A DNA stretch of 64,000 bases from Thermophilibacter provencensis (lineage in GTDB: Bacteria; Actinomycetota; Coriobacteriia; Coriobacteriales; Atopobiaceae): contig NZ_LT671417.1 in assembly GCF_900128445.1 (NCBI RefSeq), positions 1,869,031-1,933,030 on the forward strand. The letters are read 5' to 3'. The first letter of the stretch is position 1; each line of letters begins with the position of its first letter. Made by a program: the position numbers and the translations under genes. Shown here in pieces: positions 1 through 8,536 of this stretch. The notes under the pieces were generated by a model. It was given only the letters and a program-made list of their open reading frames with translations, did no database searches and was not told the DNA's origin.

Positions 1-628
1 TGTCGCCGCCGATCTGGCCGGAGTCGGCCACGACGGGCAGGGCATAGATGCCGCAGCGCTCGGCGATGCGCGCGTAGGCGGCCTTCTCCTGCTCGTAGCA
101 CTCCTGGAGCGACTCCTGCGTGGCGGAGAAGCTGTAGGCGTCCTTCATGATGAACTCGCGGCCGCGCATGAGGCCGAAGCGCGGGCGCATCTCGTCGCGA
201 AACTTGTCCTGGATCTGGTAGAGCGTGCAGGGCAGCTGCTTGTAGGAGCGCAGCTCGTTCTTGACGAGGTCGGTGAAGGTCTCCTCGTGCGTGGGGCCGA
301 GCGCGAACTCGCGGCCGTGCCGGTCGGCGATGCGCATGAGCTCGGGCCCGTAGGCGTCCCAGCGGCCCGACTCGTGCCAGAGCTCGGCGGGCGTGAGGAC
401 CGGCGCCATCATCTCCTGGGCCCCGATGCCCTCCATCTCGTCGCGGATGACGGCCTCGATCTTGCGGATCGAGCGCCATGCCAGAGGCAGGTAGCTGTAG
501 AGGCCAGCGGCGGTCTTGCGGATCATGCCGGCGCGCAGCAGGAGCCGGTGGCTCGCGAGCTCGGCCTCGGCGGGGTCCTCCTTGAGCGTGGGCGCATAGA
601 GCTGGGACATCTTCTGATAACGCTTCAC
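1..628 (-). CDS. proS: Prolyl-tRNA synthetase, N-terminal part (cut by window start)
   Basis: Charges tRNA-Pro with proline in the cytoplasm. About 209 N-terminal codons are present and the rest lies before base 1. The start of the protein reads [16 protein letters not shown], the usual opening of bacterial ProS, and later comes [20 protein letters not shown], which is class II motif 2. I chose the GTG at 628 because AGAAGGG lies about 8 bases upstream; the ATG at 610 (MSQLYAP) is the alternative. It lies 168 bases downstream of ispG on the same strand, with a hairpin and a candidate -10 box between them, so it may have its own promoter. The identification is secure; only the start is uncertain. 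Confidence 0.95.
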   Translation of the reverse strand, partial: MKRYQKMSQLYAPTLKEDPAEAELASHRLLLRAGMIRKTAAGLYSYLPLAWRSIRKIEAVIRDEMEGIGAQEMMAPVLTPAELWHESGRWDAYGPELMRIADRHGREFALGPTHEETFTDLVKNELRSYKQLPCTLYQIQDKFRDEMRPRFGLMRGREFIMKDAYSFSATQESLQECYEQEKAAYARIAERCGIYALPVVADSGQIGGD

Positions 629-667
629 GTGCGCATCCCTTCTGGTGGAATCGGTGCAACGCCCCTG

Positions 668-673
668 ATTCTA
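668..673 (-). promoter_or_regulatory. Candidate -10 box upstream of proS
   Basis: The minus strand reads TAGAAT about 40 bases upstream of the proS start. No good -35 hexamer sits 16-18 bases further up, so this is a weak call. The same hexamer occurs upstream of pyrH and of the cyclophilin gene. Confidence 0.3.
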
Positions 674-760
674 CGACATACGGGCGACAAGAGCACCCGA
701 AGCCGGCGCGCATCCGTCGCCGCGGGGGGCGCGGACGCGACGGCGTGCGGGAAGACATCG

Positions 761-795
761 CCGTCTGGCGCCGGCGCCGGCGCGAGGTCAGACGG
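761..795 (-). terminator. Hairpin directly after ispG
   Basis: CCGTCTG (761-767) pairs with CAGACGG (789-795) around a GC-rich inner palindrome, GCGCCGGCGC. It begins one base past the ispG stop codon. There is no T-run after it, so it may be a weak terminator or an mRNA-stabilising stem. Confidence 0.4.
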
Positions 796-796
796 G

Positions 797-1873
797 CTAG
801 GCGAACCGGCGCTCGATCTCGGCGAAGAGCTCGTCGACGGCGTCGGCCTCGTCGACGGTGCGGATCTTCTCGCCAGACGCGAAGAGGACGGCCTTGCCGC
901 GGCCGCCCGCCAGGCCGATGTCGGCGCCCCTGGCCTCGCCGGGCCCGTTCACCACGCAGCCCATGACCGCCACGGTGATGGGGGCTCGCACGCCGGCGAG
1001 GCGCCGCTCGACCTCCGCGGCGACGCCCATGAGGTCCCACTGGCAGCGCCCGCACGTGGGGCAGCTCACGAGCTCGGGGCGCAGGCGGCGGAGCCCCACG
1101 GCGGAGAGCAGGTCCCAGGCCACCATGACCTCCTCCACGGGGTCTGCCGTGAGCGAGAGGCGCATGGTGTCACCGATGCCCTCCATGAGGAGCGCCCCTA
1201 TCGCGGCGGCGTTCTTGACGGTGCCCTGGCGGGCCGTGCCGGCCTCGGTGACGCCCACGTGGAGCGGCACGTCGGGGAGCTCGCGCGAGAGCGCACGGTT
1301 GACCTCGACGGTCGTGGGGACGCCGTGCGCCTTGGCGGACAGGACGATGTCGGCGAAGCCGCGTTCGCGGAAGTGCTCGACGAACGAGGTCGCCGAACCC
1401 ACGAGCTTCTCGACGTGCGTGAGGTCCTCCCGCTCGGCGAAGGCCGGGTCGAGCGACCCCGCGTTCACGCCGATCCGGATGGGGACGCCGGCCGCGCCCG
1501 CCTCGTCGATGACGGCGTCGACGCGCGCCCAGCTGCCGATGTTGCCGGGGTTCACGCGCAGGGCCGCCGCCCCGCGCCGGCACGCCTCGATGGCGAGGGT
1601 GTGGTCGAAGTGGATGTCGGCGACGACGGGAAGCGGCGAGGCGGCGCAGACCTCGGAGAGGCCGTCGAGGGCCGCGGCGGAGGGCACCGCCACGCGGACG
1701 ATCTCGCACCCGGCGTCGGCGAGCCGCTCGATCTGGGCGAGCGTGGCGGCCGCGTCCGCGGTGTCTGTCGTGCACATGGACTGGACGGACACGGGGGCGC
1801 CGCCGCCCACCTGCACGCCGCCCACATGGACGGGGCGCGTGAGGTCGCGCGCCGGACGGTTCTTCTCGCTCAT
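797..1873 (-). CDS. ispG: 4-hydroxy-3-methylbut-2-en-1-yl diphosphate synthase (flavodoxin)
   Basis: Penultimate enzyme of the MEP isoprenoid pathway, a [4Fe-4S] enzyme converting MEcPP to HMBPP. The protein has 358 residues, which is normal for bacterial IspG. The N-terminal TIM-barrel part opens with RPVHVGGVQVGGGAPVSVQS. The cluster cysteines are visible in SCPTCGRC and in MGCVVNGPGEA near the C terminus. I chose the ATG at 1873 (MSEKN) because AGGTG lies 7 bases upstream; an in-frame ATG at 1891 would run into rseP. It starts 10 bases after the rseP stop, so it is co-transcribed with rseP and with dxr, an earlier enzyme of the same pathway. Confidence 0.96.
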   Translation of the reverse strand: MSEKNRPARDLTRPVHVGGVQVGGGAPVSVQSMCTTDTADAAATLAQIERLADAGCEIVRVAVPSAAALDGLSEVCAASPLPVVADIHFDHTLAIEACRRGAAALRVNPGNIGSWARVDAVIDEAGAAGVPIRIGVNAGSLDPAFAEREDLTHVEKLVGSATSFVEHFRERGFADIVLSAKAHGVPTTVEVNRALSRELPDVPLHVGVTEAGTARQGTVKNAAAIGALLMEGIGDTMRLSLTADPVEEVMVAWDLLSAVGLRRLRPELVSCPTCGRCQWDLMGVAAEVERRLAGVRAPITVAVMGCVVNGPGEARGADIGLAGGRGKAVLFASGEKIRTVDEADAVDELFAEIERRFA

Positions 1874-1883
1874 GCTGCCGCAC

Positions 1884-3269
1884 CTACCCAATCACAAAGC
1901 GGGCGATGTCGTTTCTCAGGACGACGACGAAGACGAAGACGATAAACGCGAGCCCGAGGTAGCTGAGGGCGCTCTGGGCGCGCAGGGAGAGCGGTCGGCG
2001 GATGACGAGCTGGATGAGCTCGATGAGGATCTTTCCGCCGTCGAAGGGCGGGATGGGCAGGAGGTTCATGAAGCCCAGCGACATGGAGACCGCCGCGGCG
2101 ACGAGCGCGAGCTCGTAGGTTCCCGAGGAGGCGGCCTCGGAGGTCATGACCGCGATGCCGACGACCGAGGAGGACTGGTCGAGCACCTCCATCGTGTGCT
2201 GGGGCTGGATGAGCTGCGCGACGTAGCTCGCGACCTGGCCCGTGTAGGCGAGCGTGGCCTGGGCAGCCTCGGGCAGGCTCGGGTGATAGGTCGCCACGCT
2301 CGCCGTGACGCCCAGAAGCTCGCACGCCTGGCCGTCCGGCAGGTCCACGAGGGTCGTCGACTCCGCTCCGTCGCGGACGTAGGCGAGCTCGAAGTCCTCG
2401 CCGGCGTCGAGGTAGGGGCGCATGGCGGAGGAGAGCTCCTCCCAGGTGCCGACGGGCGCCCCTGCCACGGCGGTGACCTCGTCTCCCGCCTCGAGGCCGG
2501 CTGCCTCGGCGTAGGAGCCGGCCTCGACCGACCCGATGACCGACGTGCCCGGGTAGTAGTCGACGCCGCGCGCCATGAGCGCGCAGGTCACGATCACGAA
2601 GGCGAGCACGACGTTCACGAGCGGGCCCGCGACGAGCATCGCGCAGCGCCTGAGGAACCCGACGCCCTGGTAGGTGTGGGAGCGCTCGAGTGCGAGGAGG
2701 TCGTCGGGGGCGAGCCCGGTCGGGTGGGGGCTGCCCGCGGCGGTCGACCCGGGGAGCGTGAAGTCGTGCCCGCGGTCGTACTCGGTCAGGTGGTTCGCGT
2801 CTCGCGCGAGCGTCTCGAAGGAGGCGGGGTAGTCGCGCTGGCCCGGGGTCTCGCCGAGTTCGGGGTCGTAGTAGGGGCGGATCGACGCCCAGTCTGTGAG
2901 CGTGGCGAGAAGCTCGTAGGCCCTGCCCTCGTCTACGTCGAGCTCGCGGGCGACGTCCGCTGCGCGCACGCGGCCCCGCTCCATGACGATCTGGAGCGCG
3001 GGGGCGAGCAGGTCGTCGTCGGACCCCTCCATGCCGCAGATGCGCGTGTAGCCGCCGAGAAGGAGCGGCGTGACGCCGAACTCGGTGCCCACCGAGCGGC
3101 TCTTGCGCGAGAGCCTCCAGCGGCACGGCAGGCCGAGGAAGAACTCCGTCGCCCTCACGCGCAGCGCGCGGGCGACGAGGTAGTGGCCCCCCTCGTGGAC
3201 GAAGACGAGAAGCGACAGGACGAGCACGCCCCAGAAGACGGCTGAGGCTACGGAAAGCACGGCACTCAA
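1884..3269 (-). CDS. rseP: RseP-like site-2 metalloprotease with an internal insertion
   Basis: Membrane-embedded zinc protease that cuts substrates within the membrane; in related bacteria it acts on anti-sigma factors and signal-peptide remnants. The 461-residue protein has the zinc motif HEGGH at residues 25-29 in the first membrane helix, a GGY element near 72, a PDZ region at roughly 245-330 and the second active-site motif NLLPIPPFDGG near 410. Residues 83-200 are an insertion not expected in ordinary RseP; its first part (LAPALQIVMERGRVRAADVA and on) looks like a helix-turn-helix or winged helix. The start is a TTG overlapping the dxr stop by 4 bases, with GGAGG 7 bases upstream. Its neighbours dxr, cdsA and uppS give the classic context for this protease. 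Confidence 0.9.
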   Translation of the reverse strand: MSAVLSVASAVFWGVLVLSLLVFVHEGGHYLVARALRVRATEFFLGLPCRWRLSRKSRSVGTEFGVTPLLLGGYTRICGMEGSDDDLLAPALQIVMERGRVRAADVARELDVDEGRAYELLATLTDWASIRPYYDPELGETPGQRDYPASFETLARDANHLTEYDRGHDFTLPGSTAAGSPHPTGLAPDDLLALERSHTYQGVGFLRRCAMLVAGPLVNVVLAFVIVTCALMARGVDYYPGTSVIGSVEAGSYAEAAGLEAGDEVTAVAGAPVGTWEELSSAMRPYLDAGEDFELAYVRDGAESTTLVDLPDGQACELLGVTASVATYHPSLPEAAQATLAYTGQVASYVAQLIQPQHTMEVLDQSSSVVGIAVMTSEAASSGTYELALVAAAVSMSLGFMNLLPIPPFDGGKILIELIQLVIRRPLSLRAQSALSYLGLAFIVFVFVVVLRNDIARFVIG

Positions 3270-4465
3270 AGGGCGACCTCCGAGAGAACGGCGAGGGCCA
3301 GCGCGCGGGCGCGCGCGTCGACCTCCTCGAGCTGACCTAGCGACTCTACCCGCTCGGGGTCGGTCGCGTCCATGACGGCGGAGACCGTCCTCTCGATGTC
3401 GAGGAACGAGCACAAACCTTGGCGGAACCTTTCGTTCGCCACCTCGTTGGCCGCGTTCAGGGCGCACGGGAGGGTTCCCCCGGCCCGGCCCGCGGCGCGG
3501 GCGAGGGCAAGGCAGCCGAACGCGGCCTCGTCGGCCTCGCCGAAGGAGAGCGGGTCCGCCGCGCACCAGTCGATGCGCTCTACGGAGGCCTCCCAGCGCT
3601 CGGGGTAGCTGAGCGCGTACTGGATCGGGGCGCGCATGTCGGACCCGCCGAGCTGGGCCTTCACGACGCCGTCGACGAACTCGACCATGGAGTGGATCTT
3701 GCTCTCGCGGTGGACGAGCACGCGGACGGCGTCGATGGGCTGCTGGAAGAGATGGTGCGCCTCGATGACCTCGAGGCCCTTGTTCATGAGGGTCGCCGAG
3801 TCGATCGTGATCTTCTCGCCCATCGTCCAGGTGGGGTGCGCGAGCGCGTCGGCCGCCGTGACGGAGGAGAGCTCCTCGCGCGACCGTCCGTAGAACGGGC
3901 CGCCCGAGCAGGTGAGCCAGATGCGGGAGACGTCCTCGGGGCGCTCCCCCACCAGGCACTGGAATATGGCGCTGTGCTCGGAGTCGACGGGCAGCAGGCG
4001 CCCCGGCCGGGCGAGCGGCATCATGAGGTCGCCGCCGCAGACGATTGACTCCTTGTTGGCGTAGGCGAGCGCCTTGCCCTCCACGAGGGCGGCGAAGCCC
4101 GCGTGGATGCCAGCGAAGCCGACGAGCGCGTTCACGACCATGTCGACGTCGGGCAGGGTCGCGAGCTCGGTCACCGCGTCCGCGCCGAAGGCGGCCTCGC
4201 AGCCGGCCGGGAGCTCGGCGAGGGCGGGGTCGGAGGAGCGCGCGGGGTCGGCGATGGCGACGCGCGCGCAGCCGAACTCGCGGGCGGCGGCCACGGCGGC
4301 GCGCACCGAGGTGTTGACGGAGACGGCGACGACGCGCAGCCTGTCGGCGTGGCGGCGGCAGACGTCGAGCGTCTGGGTCCCGATGGAGCCGGAGCAGCCG
4401 AGGACCGCGACCCTCAGGGGCCGCGGCCGCACCGCGCGGGGCGCGGTGTCCTCGAAGATGGTCAC
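3266..4465 (-). CDS. dxr: 1-deoxy-D-xylulose-5-phosphate reductoisomerase
   Basis: First committed step of the MEP pathway: NADPH-dependent conversion of DXP to MEP in the cytoplasm. The 399-residue length is typical. The NADPH-binding loop GCSGSIGTQTLDV lies near residue 20. The substrate and metal site is seen in ANKESIVCGG, LLPVDSEHSAIFQCL, TCSGGPFYG and TWTMGEKITIDSATLMNKGL. The GTG start overlaps the cdsA stop (GTGA) and has GGAGG 6 bases upstream. It lies in a translationally coupled run with cdsA before it and rseP after it; ispG two genes on belongs to the same pathway. Confidence 0.97.
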   Translation of the reverse strand: MTIFEDTAPRAVRPRPLRVAVLGCSGSIGTQTLDVCRRHADRLRVVAVSVNTSVRAAVAAAREFGCARVAIADPARSSDPALAELPAGCEAAFGADAVTELATLPDVDMVVNALVGFAGIHAGFAALVEGKALAYANKESIVCGGDLMMPLARPGRLLPVDSEHSAIFQCLVGERPEDVSRIWLTCSGGPFYGRSREELSSVTAADALAHPTWTMGEKITIDSATLMNKGLEVIEAHHLFQQPIDAVRVLVHRESKIHSMVEFVDGVVKAQLGGSDMRAPIQYALSYPERWEASVERIDWCAADPLSFGEADEAAFGCLALARAAGRAGGTLPCALNAANEVANERFRQGLCSFLDIERTVSAVMDATDPERVESLGQLEEVDARARALALAVLSEVAL

Positions 4466-5406
4466 AGGATGCCTCCAAAGAGCAGAAGGAAGAACGCGGC
4501 CATGCTTCCGAAGAGCATGGAGTCGGAGCGGTCGAGCAGGCCGCCGTGCCCGGGCAGCACGTTGCCGGAGTCCTTGACCCCCACGCCGCGCTTGAGGCGC
4601 GACTCGAAGAGGTCCCCGATGACGCCGGCGACCCCCACGACGAGCCCGCACAGGACGGCCATGGCGATGCTCATGTCGCCGACGACGAAGACGGCCAGCA
4701 CGACCCAGACGATGACGGAGCCGACGATGCCGCCGAAGAAGCCCTCGACGCTCTTGCTCGGCGAGATGCGCGGCGCGAGCTTGTGGCGGCCGAGCGCGGA
4801 CCCGACAAAGTAGGCGAAGGCGTCGTTGGCCCAGATGGAGAGCATGACGGCGAGCGTGACGAGGGCGCCCGTCAGGCCGGCGTCGAACCTGCGGATCAGG
4901 ACCACGCTCGAGAAGGCGAGCGACGTGTAGAGGGGGCCGAAGGCCGTTACGGCGACGTCGGCGACGCTCGCCCGCGGCGTGAACACGTACCAGCACGCGC
5001 AGGCCATCAGCATGACGAAGATAACGAGCGCGCAGGCGAGAAGCCCCGAGACGAGGGCTGCCGGCGGGAACAGTACGGCCGCCGCGAGGCCGATGACCTC
5101 GTTGGGCATCCTGCCCCCCATGCGACAGATGCGGAAGAACTCCGAGCAGCACAGCCATGCCTGGGCGATGACGAGCGCCGTGGTGGTGACGGGCCCGCAG
5201 AACAGGCACGCGAGGGTGACGACGGCATAGATCGCCCCCGAGGTCGAGCGCGTGAGGAGGCGCTCGGCCGAGTTGCGCGCCTTCTGCCCCGTGAGGTCGC
5301 CGGCGGCGCGGCGCTCCTCCTTCGAGGCGCGGCGGCCCTCGAGAAACGCTATCTGTCGGTCGAGCCCGGACTCGCGCCCATCGTCGGTGCGGCGGCTCTC
5401 GCTCAT
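4462..5406 (-). CDS. cdsA: Phosphatidate cytidylyltransferase
   Basis: Makes CDP-diacylglycerol from phosphatidate and CTP for phospholipid synthesis in the membrane. The 314-residue protein has a polar N-terminal stretch of about 60 residues (RQIAFLEGRRASKEERRAAG), then about seven to eight hydrophobic helices. The family signature near the C terminus reads SRLKRGVGVKDSGNVLPGHG followed by GLLDRSDS, carrying the metal-binding aspartates. The ATG overlaps the uppS stop (ATGA) and the gene's own stop overlaps dxr. The order uppS-cdsA-dxr-rseP is widely conserved, which supports the call. Confidence 0.95.
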   Translation of the reverse strand: MSESRRTDDGRESGLDRQIAFLEGRRASKEERRAAGDLTGQKARNSAERLLTRSTSGAIYAVVTLACLFCGPVTTTALVIAQAWLCCSEFFRICRMGGRMPNEVIGLAAAVLFPPAALVSGLLACALVIFVMLMACACWYVFTPRASVADVAVTAFGPLYTSLAFSSVVLIRRFDAGLTGALVTLAVMLSIWANDAFAYFVGSALGRHKLAPRISPSKSVEGFFGGIVGSVIVWVVLAVFVVGDMSIAMAVLCGLVVGVAGVIGDLFESRLKRGVGVKDSGNVLPGHGGLLDRSDSMLFGSMAAFFLLLFGGIL

Positions 5407-6188
5407 GGCGTCACGACCCCGCCGAAGCGCCGCGAGCGCGACTGGTACGAGGCGACGGCCCGCAGGAAGTCCCATCGGGAGAAGTCCGGCCAGAGGGTCG
5501 GCGTGACGTAGAACTCCGTGTATGCGAGCTGCCAGAGCAGGTAGTTGGAGAGCCTGAGCTCGCCGGAGGTCCTGATGAGGAGGTCGGGGTCGGGGAGCCC
5601 GGACGTGTAGAGCCGGCTCGCGACCGCACCCTCGTCGACGTCGTCGGGGTCGAGGGCGCCGGCGGCGGCATCCCGAGCGATCTGTCGGGCGGCGCGCGCG
5701 ATCTCGGCGCGGGACCCGTAGTTGACCGCGAGGGCGAAGGTCATGCCGGTATGGTCGGCCGTCTCGTCGAGGCCGCGCTGGAACACCAGGCGGGTCTTCT
5801 CCGGCAGCGCCTCGAGGTCGCCGAGGAACCTGAGCCTGACGTTCTCCTGATGGAAGAGCGGGAGCTCGTTCACGAGCGTCGTGGCGAAGAGGTGCATGAG
5901 GAGGTCGACCTCGCGCTGGGGGCGCCTCCAGTTCTCCGTGGAGAAGGCGTAGACCGAGAGCGCGTCCAGGCCGAGCCTCACGCTCGTGGTCACCGCCTCG
6001 CGCAGCGCGTCGACGCCCGCCACGTGTCCCCGCGAGCGGTCGAGCCCGCGGGCCTGCGCCCAGCGGCCGTTGCCGTCCATGATGATCGAGACGTGGCTCG
6101 GGATGCGCTCGAGGTCGACGTCGGCGAGGCAGATGTCGGCGGGGGCGTCGGCGTAGTACTCCCTGAGCTTGGCTTCGTCGCGCAGCAT
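5403..6188 (-). CDS. uppS: Undecaprenyl (isoprenyl) diphosphate synthase
   Basis: Cis-prenyltransferase that extends farnesyl diphosphate with IPP to the C55 lipid carrier needed for peptidoglycan. The 261-residue protein shows the diphosphate-binding motif IIMDGNGRWAQARGL near residue 36, then GHVAGVDALRE, AFSTENWRRP, and the C-terminal substrate signature PDPDLLIRTSGELRLSNYLL with WQLAYTEF. Its ATG directly follows the frr stop codon (TAGATG) and its stop overlaps cdsA. The N-terminal 30 residues before the core are longer than in the E. coli enzyme but common in Gram-positives. Confidence 0.97.
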   Translation of the reverse strand: MLRDEAKLREYYADAPADICLADVDLERIPSHVSIIMDGNGRWAQARGLDRSRGHVAGVDALREAVTTSVRLGLDALSVYAFSTENWRRPQREVDLLMHLFATTLVNELPLFHQENVRLRFLGDLEALPEKTRLVFQRGLDETADHTGMTFALAVNYGSRAEIARAARQIARDAAAGALDPDDVDEGAVASRLYTSGLPDPDLLIRTSGELRLSNYLLWQLAYTEFYVTPTLWPDFSRWDFLRAVASYQSRSRRFGGVVTP

Positions 6189-6734
6189 CTAGATTTCCAT
6201 GACCTCGGCGGTCTTGGCCTTCAGCAGCTCGTCGACCTTGGCGACGTAGGAGTCCGTGAGCTTCTGGACGGCCTTCTTCTCGCGGGACTGCTGGTCCTCG
6301 GGAAGCTCCTCGTCGCGCTCGATCTTGCCGTTGACGTCCCTGCGGACGTTGCGGATCGCGACGCGGCTCTCCTCGGCGAGCTGGCTGCACTCCTTGGCGA
6401 GCTCGCGGCGGCGCTCCTCGGTCGGGCGCGGGAAGGGCAGGCGGATGCAGACGCCGTCGTTGGACGGGGTGATGCCAAGGTCGGAGCCCTCGATGGCCTT
6501 CTCGATGGATCGAAGCGCGCTCTTGTCCCACGGCTCGACGACGAGCATGGAGGCCTCGGGCACCTTCACGGCGGCGAGCTGGGTGATCGGGGTGGGCTGT
6601 CCGTAATAGTCGACCATGATGGGCGCCAGGATCTGCGCGTTGGCACGCCCGGTGCGGACGCGGGCGAAGTTGGCCTTGAGGGTGTCGAGGCACTTGCCCA
6701 TGTTCTTCTCGGCGCGGTCGGTGTACTGGCTCAT
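6189..6734 (-). CDS. frr: Ribosome recycling factor
   Basis: Splits post-termination 70S ribosomes together with EF-G. The 181-residue protein has the expected two-domain pattern: the helical parts (DTLKANFARVRTGRANAQIL at the start, the long helices RRELAKECSQLAEESRVAIR and REKKAVQKLTDSYVAKVDEL later) with the beta domain (VDYYGQPTPITQLAAVKVPE) inserted between. The start ATG lies 2 bases after the pyrH stop, with GGAGG inside the end of pyrH. pyrH-frr pairing is nearly universal. Confidence 0.97.
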   Translation of the reverse strand: MSQYTDRAEKNMGKCLDTLKANFARVRTGRANAQILAPIMVDYYGQPTPITQLAAVKVPEASMLVVEPWDKSALRSIEKAIEGSDLGITPSNDGVCIRLPFPRPTEERRRELAKECSQLAEESRVAIRNVRRDVNGKIERDEELPEDQQSREKKAVQKLTDSYVAKVDELLKAKTAEVMEI

Positions 6735-6736
6735 GA

Positions 6737-7459
6737 CTAGTCCTCCTCGACGACGGTCGTTCCAACGCTCTCCCCGCTTACGGCGCTCATGAAGACGCCC
6801 GGGGAGTTGATGTCGAACACCATGATGGGCATGTGGTTGTCGTGGCACAGCGCGGTGGCCGTGGCATCCATGACCTTGAGGTCGCGGTTGAGGACCTCGC
6901 GGTAGGTGACGGTGTCGTAGCGGCGCGCGTCAGGGTTGGTGCGCGGGTCGTCATCGTAGATGCCGTCCACGTTGGTGGCCTTCATGAGGACCTCGGCCCC
7001 CACCTCGCAGGCGCGCAGCGCGGCGGCGGTGTCGGTCGTGAAGTAGGGGTTGCCGGTCCCCGCCGCGTAGATGGTGATGCGCCCCTTCTCGAGGTGGCGG
7101 ATCGCGCGGCGCCTGATGTAGGGCTCGGCGATCTGGCGCATCTCGATGGCGCTCATGACGCGGCAGTCCATGCCGTTGCGCTCGAAGCAGTCCTGGAGGG
7201 CGAGGGAGTTGATGACAGTGGCGAGCATGCCCATGTTGTCGCCCTGGGCGCGGTCCATGCCCGCGGCGGCCCCGGTGAGGCCGCGGAAGATGTTGCCCCC
7301 GCCCACGACGATGGCGACCTGCACGCCGGCCTCCCAGACGGGCTTGATCTCCTCGGCGAGGCGCTGCGGGACCGCGGCGTCGATGCCGAAGGACTGCTCC
7401 CCCATCAGGGCCTCGCCGGAAAGCTTGAGCAGGACGCGGTGATACTTGATGTCTGACAA
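6737..7459 (-). CDS. pyrH: UMP kinase
   Basis: Phosphorylates UMP to UDP in pyrimidine nucleotide synthesis; bacterial hexameric type of the amino acid kinase family. It has 240 residues, the usual length. Motifs are LLKLSGEAL at the start, [10 protein letters not shown], the UMP site [17 protein letters not shown], and [18 protein letters not shown] chose a TTG start at 7459 ([17 protein letters not shown]) because GGAGG lies 5 bases before it; the upstream in-frame GTG at 7471 has no ribosome binding site. It is the first gene of the pyrH-frr-uppS-cdsA-dxr-rseP-ispG run. Confidence 0.96.
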   Translation of the reverse strand: MSDIKYHRVLLKLSGEALMGEQSFGIDAAVPQRLAEEIKPVWEAGVQVAIVVGGGNIFRGLTGAAAGMDRAQGDNMGMLATVINSLALQDCFERNGMDCRVMSAIEMRQIAEPYIRRRAIRHLEKGRITIYAAGTGNPYFTTDTAAALRACEVGAEVLMKATNVDGIYDDDPRTNPDARRYDTVTYREVLNRDLKVMDATATALCHDNHMPIMVFDINSPGVFMSAVSGESVGTTVVEED

Positions 7460-7514
7460 GCCAACCTCCACTCAATCGTGCCGCGCGAGGGCGCGACGCC
7501 TTGTTCGAGACGAG

Positions 7515-7520
7515 ATTCTA
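7515..7520 (-). promoter_or_regulatory. Candidate -10 box upstream of pyrH
   Basis: The minus strand reads TAGAAT about 55 bases upstream of the pyrH TTG start, downstream of the tsf terminator. The sequence 17 bases further up is GGAACC, unlike a housekeeping -35. A promoter is expected here because a terminator separates tsf from pyrH, but the call is weak. Confidence 0.35.
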
Positions 7521-7579
7521 CCAGAGACGCGCGGGGCGGTTCCGCAGGCTCGGCGGAGCGACCCCGTATGCACACGAAC

Positions 7580-7608
7580 GGGGCCGGCGAGAAGATCTCG
7601 CCGGCCCC
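7580..7608 (-). terminator. Rho-independent-type hairpin after tsf
   Basis: GGGGCCGGCGAG (7580-7591) and CTCGCCGGCCCC (7597-7608) form a perfect 12-bp stem with a 5-base loop, about 20 bases past the tsf stop. It lacks a strong T-run on the minus strand. It separates rpsB-tsf from pyrH. Confidence 0.65.
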
Positions 7609-7630
7609 GGATGACGTACGAGGGGAAGCG

Positions 7631-8506
7631 CTACTCGGCGTCGCCGAAGGTGTAGCGAATGAAGCTCATGACCTCGACCTCGTCGCCGAGGGACTTGCCC
7701 ACGTTCTTGGCGAGCTGGCCGATGGTGACCGAGCCGTCCTTGACGAACTCCTGCTCGGTGAGGACGCTCTCCTTGAAGTACTTCTCGAGGCGGCCCTGGG
7801 CCATCTTCTCCTGGATGGCCTCCGGCTTGCCGGACTCGGCGGCCTGGGCCTTGTAGATGGAGAGCTCGTGCTCGATCACGTCGGCGGGCACGTCGTCGCG
7901 ACGGGCGGCGACGGGCGCGGCCGCGGCGACCTGCATGGCGACGTCGTGCGCGAAGGTCTTGAACTCGTCGGCCTCGGCGGTCTCGGGCTTGCCGAGCTTG
8001 AAGGTCACGATGTCGGCGAGCTTGCCGCCGAGGTGGACGTAGCTGCCGAGGGCGCCGTCAGCGGCGGTGACGCGCTGGAAGCGGGCGATCTTCATGTTCT
8101 CGCCGATGACGTGGATCATCTCGGTGAGCTCGGCCTCGACGGTGGACTCGCCCATCGCGCAGGCCTTGAGGGCCTCGACGTCGGCCGGGTCGTTCTCGGC
8201 GACGACCTTGGCGAGCTCGAGGGCAAAGCCGCAGAACTTGGGGTTGGTGCCCACGAAGTCGGTCTCGCAGGTGAGCTCGAGGATGGCACCCAGCTTCTGG
8301 TCCTCGGAGACGTAGGTGGCGATGGTGCCCTCGTTGGTGTCGCGGCCGGCGCGCTTGACGGCCTTGGCGATGCCCATGGTGCGGAGGATGTCAACGGCCT
8401 TGTCGATGTCGCCATCGGCCTCGACGAGGGCCTTCTTGCACTCCATCATCGGGGAGTCGGTCATCTCGCGGAGCTGCTTGACGAGGGCGGCGGTAACCTG
8501 TGCCAT
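7631..8506 (-). CDS. tsf: Elongation factor Ts
   Basis: Guanine nucleotide exchange factor for EF-Tu. The 291-residue protein begins with the UBA-like domain and its signature LVKQLREMTDSPMMECKKAL, followed by the core (NEGTIATYVSEDQKLGAILE, LTCETDFVGTNPKFCGFALE) and the second subdomain (MQVAAAAPVAARRDDVPADV). GAGGAG lies 7 bases before the ATG. It follows rpsB by 30 bases and ends at a strong hairpin, the standard rpsB-tsf operon. Confidence 0.98.
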   Translation of the reverse strand: MAQVTAALVKQLREMTDSPMMECKKALVEADGDIDKAVDILRTMGIAKAVKRAGRDTNEGTIATYVSEDQKLGAILELTCETDFVGTNPKFCGFALELAKVVAENDPADVEALKACAMGESTVEAELTEMIHVIGENMKIARFQRVTAADGALGSYVHLGGKLADIVTFKLGKPETAEADEFKTFAHDVAMQVAAAAPVAARRDDVPADVIEHELSIYKAQAAESGKPEAIQEKMAQGRLEKYFKESVLTEQEFVKDGSVTIGQLAKNVGKSLGDEVEVMSFIRYTFGDAE

Positions 8507-8536
8507 GGTGTTTCTCCTCTTCGTTCGTGAAGGTCG

